Shown: positions 10,879-21,760 of the stretch, piece by piece
How positions within the stretch are numbered: the stretch's first letter is position 1
Layout of the letters: each line of letters begins with the position of its first letter
NCBI GenBank assembly: GCA_000827265.1
Contig: KN834860.1
Span: forward strand, 4,257-68,256
DNA: 64,000 nt
From: Collybiopsis luxurians FD-317 M1
Taxonomy: Eukaryota > Basidiomycota > Agaricomycetes > Agaricales > Omphalotaceae
Direction: 5' to 3'
The notes under the pieces: model-generated
Seen by the model: the letters and a program-made list of their open reading frames with translations, nothing else
Databases searched by the model: none
What the model was told of the DNA's origin: nothing
Program-made: the position numbers and the translations under genes

Positions 10879-12499
10879 ATGATCTCCAAAGGTGCTTTCA
10901 TCGCTTCTGTAACCCTCGCCTTGCTGGTCGCAGCGCCACCCTTGGAGCATGATCAACAGCAGCGCCGTGGGGCTATCTGCCTGCCCAAGTGTTCATCATT
11001 CATCAAATCCAATGCGACCTTTGATTATGACAAGGCAGTTGCTCTGAACATTGCAACCAAGAACAAACATCATTAAAATGTGAGCAACTTGGTCAATAAT
11101 ACTGGGAGCTTACCGAATGATAGTTTTTTCTTGATCCCGATATACATCGTGATATTCTACCTAACTCATTCGCCCGTACTTCAAGATTTCATGATCAAAC
11201 CCATCGCCGCTCTCCCGTCACACATTCAAGCTCGTTTCTGCAAGCGTCAGGCTGAATCTTTGATGGATGAGAACGACGTGGAAGGGGTAGGTAGGAGAAG
11301 GAAGAACTTGCGATGTTCTACCCATGCTTCGGTCCAATTTCGACTGGTACACCTGGTCAAATCTTTTCGATTAACTTTGACAGTGCTTATTTTCTTCTTT
11401 CTGTTGCAGGTTTAAAATTCACATTCATTTTGGTTGTTGTTTAACTGGATCCACCGATCTCTAGGTCCCCTCCTCATGGTACAAATCTTTAACTTGCTCT
11501 TCCAAAAGCAAATACTCTGCCTCTACCTCCTCCTCCTCCTCCTCCTCTGAACAATCCGGCATCTTCGAAATCAAATACAGCGACCTATCCATCCTATCCT
11601 ATGTTTCCGGTCCGGTCCACACCAACACCAGCACCATAGCAATAGCCAGTATCAATGTAAAAGGCCAGACGTTCTTCCCCGTCACCACTCTCTCCTCGAG
11701 CTTCGCAGACAATCTTATCGAAGACATCTTTGGCTTAGCATTCCCCTCCGTCTCCAGCCTAAACGCCGCCCACTTCTTTGTCAGTGCCAACTCCCAAAGT
11801 GCTGTCGCCTCAAATGAATTCGGGTTTTTCCTTGCTTCATCTTCTGATTCTATCTCGGTGGAACTACTTTCAATCTCTATTCCGGCAAGTTCAAATACCA
11901 CGACGTAGATCCTTCTACTATATTCTGGCAAATCACTGGAGTGTCTATTGCTTCAGGTGGTACCAGTGCCATTTCAGGCTTCAATACCATCATTAATTCT
12001 GCTACGACCTTCATGTACGGACCTCCTAGTGCCATCCAGCAGTTTTACAAGTTTGTTCCTGGCGCTCAGGTTTTTGATTCGATCAAAGGGTTCTATACAT
12101 TCCCTTGCAACAATGTTCCAGATGTGTTGTTCTGCTGGGGAGGGGGTGATTGTTCGATTTCTGCTAACAGGTGAAATTGATCTTAGCTGATTACTCCACA
12201 TTTCCCTTTACTTACGCCGTAGTTTTCCCACTATAGCTTCAACCTCCGAGCTGCACTCGCCAGTCAAGATTTTGTTCCCGGTCTTAACCCCTGGCTTCTC
12301 GGTGACAGGTCTGTTGGGTTTAACTTATTTTGCCCCTCATACCATTTTACTGAAGTAGTATGTGGTCATTTCTTAATCTTTATCCTCTGGCTTCATGCAG
12401 AACATCTACACTGGATTCAGCTTTGATCGGAACACTGTTGGATTTTCTCACTTGTCCCATGACAGTAATTGGCAATCAACATCTAGAATATGTCTATGA
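10879..12499 (+). pseudogene. A1 (pepsin/polyporopepsin-like) aspartic peptidase, inactivated
   Basis: Starts with a clear signal peptide (MISKGAFIASVTLALLVAAP) and a propeptide containing FDYDKAVALNIATKNKHH. Later landmarks appear in order: STGTPGQIFSINFD before the first active site; GSTDL and VPSSW; IFGLAFPSVSSL; FWQITGV; TTFMYGPPSA; FYTFPCNNVPDVLF; NPWLLGD; NIYTGFSFDRNTVGF. Breaks: TAA at 11074-11076; a frame change near 11290-11330; the intron from 11383 would need an acceptor at 11443-11444, which reads AA instead of AG; TAG at 11462-11464 where the family has Trp; a frame change near 11850; and the second active-site Asp codon (11995-11997) reads AAT (Asn) in IINSATT. The family normally makes a secreted acid protease. 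This copy cannot make an active enzyme. Confidence 0.9.
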
Positions 12500-13654
12500 T
12501 TTTAGAGCTGCCAAATTTGATTCCTTCTCTTCTTTCTTGAACCTTGTCCTTTGCCCAGACTCCTGCTCATTAGCATCCCACTCTCCTCTCATTCATCCAT
12601 TCATCTATCAATGGTGACATGTTACAACTGTAAATATGAATGAAAGACATATTATAGCGTTAGCGGCGTTGCACTGAGTTACATACAAAAGTCCGTAGAT
12701 GAAATTGCAAGGAAATGTTGATTACATGTGTTGTAGAAAGAGTGAATAAATCATATGGCTTGTCACCTTCTCCTTTAATCCATTAATATCTCCCTGAGTA
12801 AGCTATGTAAAGTGCGGGATGAATGTAACAGAAAAGAAAGTCTTCTTTTCCTCAAACGAAAGTATGTGCCACAGAAGATACAATGGATTATCTTGTTTTC
12901 CTCATGTTGTGATCACTGATTCCAGTATATCAATCTTCAAATCCCAGTGAAAAGGCACACTTAGAGTCCATGAAAATAGTTGCCGGAAGGTCTGAAGCGG
13001 GGTCAATGGAGCAGCTCAAGATGTATTTACAGAATCTGAACAGTGTATTATAGGTGTCAGGAATTTCCTTATTTAAGTGATGATAGCAATCGACTCGAAT
13101 ATCGGAAGGAAAAGGTATATCTATACAATGTCCTTCACCTTCTGGTCAGTTCCCCCGGTTCCGCCACTACATTCGGTCCCTGGCCGACGACTTCCACCGG
13201 TAGTAATGGTACCGTTGCAAAGAGAGTCAGTCTAAACTTCCCAGCTACCCCTGCAGACCTGACCAGTTCCCCGCTCGCTTCAGGAAATATGTCTGCATGG
13301 TGAACTACAGAGGGACCATCTATACTTAGAAGACATGCTCAGAATCCTCTTGCGCACCGTGTCAATGGGAAGTCGTCCTCGGCTCTTCTGCCTCGAGTAG
13401 ATCACATTGCAGTAGACCGGGAATTTTGCAGTCAAAATAACTACTTTAATTAAATATGGGTAAAAGCATCATTTTTCATGCAAAAAAGTTTCTGAAAATA
13501 GTTTGCTTTTTCACATGCAAAATATATGGTAAAACAAAATGACATCATTAATCTTTTTCTCCTGTTTTACAGTGAGAAAAATGTATTGCCCAGGAACTAG
13601 TCCAAAATTGGGCTGAAACTGGGCTGACCAATATCAAATCAGGAAAAGTACTCT
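12500..13654. other. no clear gene
   Basis: An 86-codon plus frame at 13043-13303 ends in a Ser/Thr/Pro-rich stretch (SSPGSATTFGPWPTTSTGS) that might be an exon remnant. I cannot link it to a gene. Confidence 0.3.
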
Positions 13655-13925
13655 AAACCCAGGCAAATACAGGAAGCCTGAGGGCACCCAGGAAATTGGC
13701 CAAATCCTAGGAGCTCTTAGACAATCTAGGTTGCTTGGGTTGCCTAGGCTTCCCAGGTTTTCGGTCAAATCCTAGGCTCCCTGGGAGATATTTCAGAGAA
13801 ACTTGGGGGTCCCTGAGTGCTCCCTTGGTATCCCTGGGGATCTCCGGAGCAGGGATATTTTAAATACTACAAATAATACAAAATGACATTGCAAATACAT
13901 AGTTATGTAATAATCTAGTGTAAAT
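13655..13925 (+). repeat. dispersed repeat R2, copy 2
   Basis: Direct-orientation copy of 5235-5480, with the same order of CCCAGG/CCTAGG words and the same closing ACATAGTTATGTA. In both places it lies some 0.5-0.8 kb upstream of a promoter-like module, so R2 plus module may have been copied together and then diverged between. Confidence 0.8.
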
Positions 13926-14385
13926 ATATAATATTGATATTTAGCAACTGACAGTGAAAGTAGCTGGTGACTAACTTCTGAATCTGTATTGCTACTCACA
14001 TCTATTATTATTCAAATTGTTTTTATACAAGTAAATATACATATGAAAACAACAGCTAGTGAGAGTTTAATCAGATTTAAACCAATTCCGAATGTTTTCC
14101 AGCCAGTGTATAGCGTTATGTGTAGGTCAGAATGCAGCAATCAGCATGAGTTTTAATCAGGTTTAAACCAATTGAAATTTGATTTTACATGAATTTGAGA
14201 GGTGGGTTAAAATGTGTTTGAACATGGTTGAACACATTTAAAACCATATTAATCAAGCTTTTTTTTTAGCCTGTTACAACTCACTTTGGCTTTTGGTTTG
14301 CAGTGTTTAAACCTTTTTTTCATTGCCATGCCCATTCCCTGCATGTGCATTTCAACAGACATAATCGGGTTATTGTTGAAAACCT

Positions 14386-15142
14386 ACCATACGGGTTGAT
14401 CGCTTGAGTTTTGACTTCGGAAGAAGTAAGATTATGGTTCAATCCTTGCTTGGTAAATTCTTCCTGTTACTTTATTCCGACGGATTATTACAATTGCGCC
14501 TTATGTAAGTACTACTCAGTGCAGATGTTACAGATATGCCAGTAAGCTTCCAAGAGCCATACAGATTATTTCCTTGAGTCTGAGTAGAGTACTTAAGTCA
14601 GCAGTTCATGTAGTGACAGGGTATGTCATTTCCCTAATCCCTGAAACTTGTGGACCATGCCATTTCTGAAATGTACTGGATTGGAAGCGGAAGCCATAAA
14701 TTTTCAACTCCACCACCTGATTGACGGCTTGCATATAAACTATCTGATCTTGCCAACTCTGCCAATTGGATGAGCATGTTCTGTTAAACTTCTACCAGAC
14801 ATACTTTGTATTTATTACCACTGGGGTCAATCGTAGACATTATAAACAAGAACCACCAGTTCAGACTGCCACATAAGGAATCCATGTTAAGTCACATTGT
14901 CTGTCTTGATATATCCTGGTACTGGCTGACAGCCAGACTTCTATTACATCAAAGAAGAATAAGTTGTACCGCACGGAAGCCACTTTCAAACATTCGTCAG
15001 TCTCAACTTTATCGGCCATGCTAATTGGTGCAGGTTTATTCATAGTCAAAACTTACCCAGATACTTTTATATCTCATGTCTATATAAGCAGTCGAGAGAG
15101 TCTCCATGTTTTGAAAGCTCTGTGCTGTCAATATGTCTAACT
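14386..15142 (+). repeat. promoter-like module, copy B
   Basis: Nearly identical to copy A from GAAAACC.ACCATAC through TATATAAG (15081), but it extends past it through TCTCCATGTTTTGAAAGCTCTG to ATGTCTAACTT at 15132. This matches the start codon and first codons of the intact gene behind copy C, then hits a stop (TGA) after four codons. Copy B is therefore a truncated duplicate of that gene's 5' end. Confidence 0.85.
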
Positions 15143-15149
15143 TTTGAAC

Positions 15150-15579
15150 TGAACCAAACAGCTTGGTGTCCAAATATAGCCAAATTTCCAAATGCTCTCA
15201 AATACTGGAGCAGTATTGTTCCACCTTCTCAAGGAGAAGTTACTACTCCCTCTCATCTCTCGCTACTATGGCGCTCGACTTCCTGAGTGCTTCAGCTACT
15301 AGCACTGATGTCGAGAGGCTGTTCTCACACTCTGGGTTGGTTGTCACTAAAGGTCGGTATAATCTTACAGCAAATTATATTCATCAGAGTACTGTTCTTG
15401 GTAATTGGCTTGGTGTTGATGATCTCATTCCTGTGAAGGCAATTTGTGGTAAATTAAATGTGAAGTATGAAAAGAAGAAGGAACTGTCTGATTCTGAGTG
15501 GTCAGATTCAGATGAGAAGTCAATGGATGGGACAATGGTTATTAATTTGGTAAATGCAAATGATAAAGATAGCAATTAG
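15150..15579 (+). pseudogene. hAT transposase C-terminal fragment
   Basis: The 3' end of a hAT-superfamily transposase, open to TAG at 15577-15579. It shows the C-terminal dimerisation block: a LSSLATMALDFLSA helix, the SATSTDVERLFSHSG motif and a LGNWLGVDD helix, followed by an acidic tail (DSEWSDSDEKS). The zinc-finger and catalytic DDE parts are absent. It starts just after promoter-like module B, so a transposon end or a deletion joined the two. Not functional as a transposase. Confidence 0.85.
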
Positions 15580-15676
15580 ATTCTTTGTTCTCTTTTTTTC
15601 AATGGTATATTATGTGTTCATATTTTAATAATTGATCCATAGTATAGTTTGAATACTCGAGAATACATTACTACAA

Positions 15677-15789
15677 ACACTCGACACTCTTGTACTCCAG
15701 TGCAAGAGTGTAAGTAAGGGAAAACATTCGAGTACACCTTTTTTGGCCTTCGAGTACTTGCACTGAGAGTGTCGAGTGTACTCAAGTGC
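15677..15789. repeat. inverted repeat
   Basis: Perfect 14-bp arms, ACACTCGACACTCT at 15677-15690 and its complement at 15776-15789, about 85 bp apart. Smaller inverted words (CACTC/GAGTG, TACTCGA) lie around and between them. It could be a small MITE or a transposon end behind the hAT fragment. Confidence 0.65.
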
Positions 15790-15856
15790 CTATATTTTGA
15801 AAAGACCATCAGCCTTAGCTTCTAGATCAATCATATGACTTGGTAAAATCCCTTGC

Positions 15857-16185
15857 TCATGCAGATGAGCACACTTGTTCTGAAAAAAATATCTCAATAT
15901 CATTATAAGCAGTATAATCGTTGGTCAAGTCAAAATCCCTGACAACATCCGTATTGACCATTGTCCTGTGAATTTCAGCATTAATACGGCTTGTTACTAT
16001 TACTCGAAGCCACCAAATCTTGATCAAATGAGATTGCAAGTGGTCCAAAAAAGTATACTGCTCCATTGGTTTGCCCCATTCATCCAGTCCATCAATTATG
16101 ATGATAGTGGGCTTTAATGCACAGATCGTGTACAATGGTTTACAGATTATAGACAGCTGCTCCTTCAACAGGATCAAGCAATGTT
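15857..16185 (-). pseudogene. NACHT-domain fragment (NLR-derived)
   Basis: The minus strand encodes a piece of a NACHT NTPase: LKEQLSIICKPLY, the Walker B strand IIIIDGLDEWGKP and the sensor-like VIVTSRINAEIH, ending in a short foreign tail. It closely resembles the corresponding region of the NLR gene at 49-53.6 kb. The Walker A half, N-terminus and WD40 region are all missing. Its 5' end abuts the hairpin and telomere-like patch at 16.19-16.38 kb, which probably marks the breakpoint. Confidence 0.88.
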
Positions 16186-16191
16186 GCAGGT

Positions 16192-16236
16192 AGTTCCCGT
16201 TAGGGCTAGCTCTGCTAGCCCTAACATATGGGAACT
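16192..16236. repeat. long hairpin with TCT loop
   Basis: A perfect 12-bp stem GTTAGGGCTAGC / GCTAGCCCTAAC encloses the loop TCT (16199-16225). Outer arms AGTTCCC (16192-16198) and GGGAACT (16230-16236) extend it across a 4-nt bulge. It contains telomere-like TTAGGG/CCCTAA words. Confidence 0.85.
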
Positions 16237-16282
16237 GTCTGCGACATTGCCAACAAATGGCTCTATCGGAGGGTCGGGCGGG

Positions 16283-16378
16283 TGGTTAGATGGTTAGAGG
16301 GTTAGGGTTAGGGGTTAGGCTCGCACCAAAGGCGCACTGGGTTAGGGGTTAGGGTTAAGGTTAGGGTTTAGGGTAGTT
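16283..16378 (+). repeat. interstitial telomere-like repeat patch
   Basis: A run of degenerate GGTTAGGG/GGTTAGAGG words, interrupted by GCTCGCACCAAAGGCGCACTG. The TTAGGG unit is the usual fungal telomere repeat. The units are imperfect and the array is short, so it is an internal patch and not a chromosome end. A similar patch in the opposite sense lies at 37.19-37.31 kb. Confidence 0.8.
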
Positions 16379-17688
16379 ACATCTAATCTTATCTATTTTA
16401 GGGCGGCCTCGACTGGTGCAACGAAAGGATTGTACACAAACATTCATTTGGTAGCACCAGTCAAATTCTGCACAATATCTGTCGCAGGGGCTCATAAAAT
16501 TGCACCGCTTGTGCCATTGACGAATTTCTATCAAGCGGAGTCTGCTGGTAAAGAAAATCACACTCATGGTCAAGAAATTGCGAGTTCAATGTTCATCCTG
16601 GCATTTCAACACCAGATACCATTGAGGAGGTGATCGCTGGAGCGGGAGCGTGATGGACTGTGAGCAAAGTAACTTTTCAAGTTACTTTTTCAATTCATTC
16701 AAGTTACTTGCAAGTTACGTGCAAGTAACTTGTTTTTCTCACGCTTGACAGCGGTAACTTGCCGAGACTCGGCAAAATGTCGCTAACTTGAGCTTCCCTA
16801 AGAACTTGTTATTTGCTTCTTAGTGATAAGTAAAAGGTTCAATGTAAGCTTAAAGCTATATATCACTGTTTTTACATTGCCATTCATTAATATAAGCAAG
16901 GGTGAGCTGTCAGAGTCTCAGTTGTCCTCCCGCGCTTGACCTTCCAAGACTTGGCAAAATGTCGAGAACTTAAGCTTCTTTAATGTCCCGGCAAGTGGCA
17001 AATCCTGCTACCTCCTGCCACTACATATACCCTACATTATTGAAAGGACCTTAAGTATAGAAATTTAGATTCTGTGTAATGTGAAGCAAAGCAAACTGCT
17101 CAATCTGCCAAGGCATCCTATATATCCAAATCATCCTGGTCAAAGATTTGGTTATATTCCTTGTCTCAATGTTTCTTGAATCTTTGAATGTCTTGTTGTT
17201 AATTGTCTTTCACAAAGCTTCTTTACTATGAGTTAGTGATCCATCTGCTCATTGAGAATGAGAACTGTCTGACAAAAGCTCCCCTCACACTCTGTGGTTT
17301 TGGACAAACTTCTTGACTCAGAACTATGACATTTGTGAGCTTAGTACATTATTTATCACTTGCAAAAGATGTTATCAAAATGAGCAGAAGAGATTATGCC
17401 AATATAAATATCTGGTATAAGATAAGCCGCATGAGTGCACATTATAAAATATACAATTACCAGTGTATATATAGTATGTCTGGTACAAGAAAGCAATGTT
17501 GGGGTTTGTACAAATTCCAGGAGAATGATATACTAAGAAGTGGAATATTCTCTTGTCTACTCAGCTCTTCAGTCACAATTTGATAGAAATTTGAAGCCTG
17601 TGTTGATAGTGATGGTCTCATCCGGCCTGGAGTAAGGTCCATATGGATTGGATAACCAGCACTCACTGTTTAGTTGTTGACAAGTTAA
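16379..17688. other. no clear gene; AAGTTACTT cluster at about 16665-16745
   Basis: A plus frame ending at 16633 (from about 16400) has a plausible globular stretch (APVKFCTISVAGAHKIAPLV) but no recognised family. Between 16665 and 16745 there are several copies of AAGTTACTT or its close variants, some as palindromes. The rest shows nothing. Confidence 0.35.
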
Positions 17689-17728
17689 CAAGTTAGCGGA
17701 GTTTGAATTTTCAAACTCCGCTAACTTG
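17689..17728. repeat. perfect 18-bp hairpin
   Basis: CAAGTTAGCGGAGTTTGA, a 4-nt loop (ATTT), then the exact complement. The half-word CAAGTTAGCGGACTTTGAA recurs at about 18183. A very regular foldback, maybe the core of a MITE. Confidence 0.9.
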
Positions 17729-18639
17729 AACGAAATATGAATATTTTAGATCTACCATTTCAGCGATAATATACAATACATGGCCAGAACTATCCCAACG
17801 TATTGAAAACACTTTCGGAGCACTTGATTACATTCAAAATTTGATGCTATCATACTTTCCAATGACAATGATATAGCAGTCCCTGCGAGTGCCGAGCAGC
17901 AAGTGCAATAATATTTCATACCAGCGTAAGCCATTCCTAGTGATCAAAGGATAATTGGTCTGAAAGATAAATTATTAGACCATGTACAGCAGCAACCAAA
18001 ATGAATTATTACAATTGTAGTACTGATGGAGCAAACCGTTACTTTAATTATTGCGAGGTGTTCATTTTAGAGTGCACTTAGTGTGTAAAAAGTAGCAACA
18101 TTGGCATCTGGCGGAATATCTTTCAGCAAGTTAAACAAGTAACTTTGTCTCGACAAAGTAACTTAAGTTACTTTTGTAAGGCCAAGTTAGCGGACTTTGA
18201 AATTGACAAGTAACTTTGTCAGTCACCGGGAGGGTATGAGAAAGAACCTGTATATCGCAGTTCAAAATGCAGATGCGAATAACAGTCTAAGGAGAATAAA
18301 GGACTTACAGCCTCTTCATAAAATCCCACTCGATAGGTCTATCTCTCGCCTGTGGCAGACCCCGAATTACTTGACATTGATGTTTAGTCCCGACTTTGAT
18401 TAGGGTGCCAGGAAAGGCAATGATAATAGGACGACAGGATGGATAAATATTGAAGAATGTCGACGAGACACAATGAAGCAGCACCAGCAGGCTAACGTAC
18501 ATCTTAACACTCTGCGACCACTTGAACCCGACACAAAGAGCCGAGATATGGAGTCTGTGACTCAACCCCCCAGACCAACGTACACTGGAAGAGGGCTAGA
18601 CATCCAGAGTAGGAGACGAGGTAGGGAGAGACGGGAGGA
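17729..18639. other. no clear gene; second AAGTTACTT cluster
   Basis: At 18130-18220 are several AAGTAACTT/AAGTTACTT words in both orientations, including a palindromic CAAGTAACTTTGTCTCGACAAAGTAACTT. Open frames lack family features. Confidence 0.35.
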
Positions 18640-21600
18640 TTGTGAGTCAGGCATGAACAAGTTGTTAATAAGGCGTCGATTGAGTCGGCGGCGGCGGCGG
18701 CGGGGCTGCACAAGGTGGGAGTCAAGCCTATAAGTCCACTGAGATCATACAGGAAAGGGATATTAAGAATTGAAAGAGCATTTTGTGTTCCTGTCCAAGC
18801 CGAATCTTATGGGGGAACTGAAAGCAATGGCGATAATCAGAAGCATCAGAATTAGAGTCAAAGAAAGGTTGTGCGGCCGTGCTCTTGGTGGATCAAAAGT
18901 CATTTGTTTACAATACCGTAAGTAAGCTTAAGAAGGACAGAACGGTGGTCGCAGACTGAGTTGCATGGCTCGCAACTCCATTGGAACCAACGAGATGTAT
19001 CGAGATGTATCAGCTAGGACTCCGAGTTGTCCACAAGGATTCCCATTAGTATCTTGCGTTCCAGGCGTATCGCTGAATGCCCCGTTCTTGTCATCAAAGT
19101 GGATGTGAAGCCTTGATGATGCAATATGCAATGTAGTGGAAGAAAAACGGTGATGGAACGCTCGAAACAGTTTGAAACGAGCATAAGAAGGGAATCGGCC
19201 AGCTCCACTTGCCAGTCTACTCCTAACCAAGATTCTCAAAACTTTGACAATTTCTTCTTGTCCGTAGAAATTGCTGCAAACTAAGCAAAAAACATAACCG
19301 TGACAGTGCGATACGCTAATACAATTGTAAGCATCCACTATCAACCACCCAACGCCAATCCTGCACTCAGTCAAAACCGACTCGATACCCCAACTCAGGC
19401 TGCAGCAGTTTTCGTCGGAGTATTCATCGGCAACACCGTCCACTCCTGCCTCGCTATCCACTGTCTCCCTATCACTAACCCCATGTGTCTCCTAGTCGTA
19501 CCACGTAGTTGGTCCTCGCGCGACGGACATACTTCTGTATGTGGTCAGGGACCTGTGAGAACTGCAATGGCGAGTAAGGAGCCTATAGGGTGGTCGCAAC
19601 CGATTGTAACTGTATGAGTACCGCTGGCAGTAGAGGCGGTCAAACGGGGGTTCAACGCGGTGGTGGGACGGAGGGAGTGACTGGAAGATGCATCAACTGG
19701 CTGTCCAAATCCAAATAATAGGTTACAGACACGGAAAGTAAATGAGGACACCGGAGAACAGCATGAGAATGGAGTGGAAATAAAATTAAAAAACGACATA
19801 CCCGTTTGTTCGAAAGACCTTCCACCACTTAATGTAGCCGCAGAGGTGACCAATGCCGTTATGCAGTATCGTCACCTTCGGCCACGCCTGCTCTACCAAA
19901 GCAGGTGAAGACGCGGTCGGCGGTGTTGATGAGGGACATGCGGAAGATGCGAGAGGGTGAGTTGTTGTAGAGTAATGCCTACCATATCCTTCGGAACGAT
20001 GGGCAATAAACATGGATACAAAAAAAAAAAAAAAATGCGAGAGGGTGGTACTTGGTAGTAGTAGTAGTAACTTCCGCATCCGCTTCGACACTGCCCCCTG
20101 CTTAAAACGACCCTCAAACTGCGCAGAATAGCGTCTGTGCACCAGTCCGTTGTACCAGAAAACGAGGGTGGGAGATAGGTGCCGGCAGTTGATGTGCTAG
20201 TGGTTAGGAGAGGTCGTGATCATGAAAATGGGGAAGCGGGGTTTGGCAGGGGCGCATAAATGTCCATTTGGTTCTTGAGTTTACTACCCATTGCAGGAAC
20301 GGGTCTGTCGAACATGGATAACAGGACTACGAGGTAGATGAGGAAAGGCGTATAATTCATCGTTGAAGGTGATATTGAGTTGGATGTAGACAGTGTAGCC
20401 TAAGAAAAGGGCTATGAGGCGATGTCGGAAAATGACAGGGCACAGAGTTGGAGGTTCAACCTTACCTAGCGAGCAGTTACACTAGCCAAGCTCGAGTCCT
20501 TTCTTCAAAGTATATCTCGTCTCTCCAGCGTCGATAGCATCTGCTAAACACGGCGACGGGGGCTGGAATCCTGAAGCTGAATTAAACACCATGGAGGTGG
20601 ATACTGGCGCTGGTGTGCAGTGTTTCCGTGAGGCGACTGGAGGAACCAAGGTGGATTATTGCAGCTGTGAATGCGGATGCAAAAATGGCGAATGATTTAG
20701 TACTGAAATAGCTGTAAAAAGAATCACACACATACCCCCATATATACGAAAGTGTCCTACAGGACCACCTGTGCCCGTCTATCCAGCGTTCTATTCTCAT
20801 TCGACCCTTCCAACCGTCCTTCACTCTGTTTGCTTCGTGGCTGGACTGCTGTTTGTCCCAGGACTTGAGTTAACCGACGTTGACGGGTAGTACATCGGAT
20901 GCTGCGATGATGATAGAACTGGGAAGCCCGATGACGGCTTAAAGATACGACAGAGCAGCACCAGGGACTCGACTTATGAATTCGCACCCTGCATATTCCC
21001 CGAGCGACAGAAAGTGTAAAAGATCATATCTGGCAGTTCGTCCGCGAGATCGACGTCAGAAGAGAGCGAGATAGACGCAGTTGACATATGCCTGAATGAT
21101 GATAGCATTAAGGGAGGGAGTGGGTAAGGATGACGTGTAGAGTACGAGTAAGGGGGCTGGTAGTCGTAGAAGCCGAGTTAAGAATCCGTTGGGTAAGAGT
21201 TTTGCTCAAATCTTTTGCCGTCCTATCCTTGGTTGAAATGGTTGCGTCGTCTCTCAAAAGAAAGGCCGAGGCTGCCGTACAATTGGTGAACCGTTGAAAG
21301 TGTTTGCCTACGCCGCCGCGACAAACTCAGTAAAGAAATCACAAGTAACATGAATCATTCCTATCATACCCTTGCAGCCCAGCAAGTCCCATAGGCACTG
21401 AGAGCGTTGTGTACAAAATCCCACGTGTACCACACCAAACCCGCATGCTCCGCTCTTTTGTGCGGACGTACTCCACAGCAAACATTAGAGGAAAGCGAGG
21501 AGAATTGACTATAGGAGCGAGAGGCCTTGATATAAGAGCTGTGTCATTGTAAGTCGTTGGAATACATCCGGCAGAATAAAAGTGATGGCGGTGGAAGGAA

Positions 21601-21760
21601 ACGTGGTGATGGAGGTTAAGATCGGAAGCAAAAAAGGAACCGAACTTGGCTGAACAGCTGCAATGCGGGTCAGCACCTTCAGTACGTTGTACACGGCTTC
21701 TTATTCGTTTGACCACGGAAATATGTTTACCATACTCATAATTTACAGCGTCCAATCACG
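18640..21760 (-). repeat. decayed multi-exon gene-family block, copy 1
   Basis: This stretch is collinear with 30.15-32.82 kb plus 48.00-48.3 kb. Shared landmarks in order: AAAGGGATATTA; CCGTGCTCTTGG; GATGGAACGCTCG; a GACATAC (donor GTATGTC on the minus strand) segment; CATCCGCTTCGACACTGCC; GACTACGAGGT; a CACCTGTG...GTCTATCCAG segment; GACGCAGTTGA.ATATGCC; and TAGTCGTAGAAGCC. On the minus strand several exon-like pieces are Ser/Thr-rich (SSHSLRPTTALNPR) next to a short hydrophobic stretch. The likely ancestor is a Ser/Thr-rich membrane protein gene with short introns. Frames are broken in many places. The largest open frame (19461-18928) is also minus but has no recognised domain. Confidence 0.6.

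Noticed and set aside
11599..11931. 110-codon minus-strand open frame
   Set aside because: It is the complement of aspartic peptidase coding sequence whose plus-strand motifs are clear.
16283..16378. True telomere
   Set aside because: Short, degenerate, internal, and followed by ordinary sequence on both sides.
18928..19461. 177-codon minus-strand frame as a separate gene
   Set aside because: The frame is not kept in the collinear copy near 30.4-30.7 kb, so it is more likely a chance opening in a decayed family block.
20021..20036. Poly-A run as evidence of a retroposed insertion
   Set aside because: No target duplication or 5' boundary seen. It lies within the decayed family block, and one homopolymer is weak evidence.
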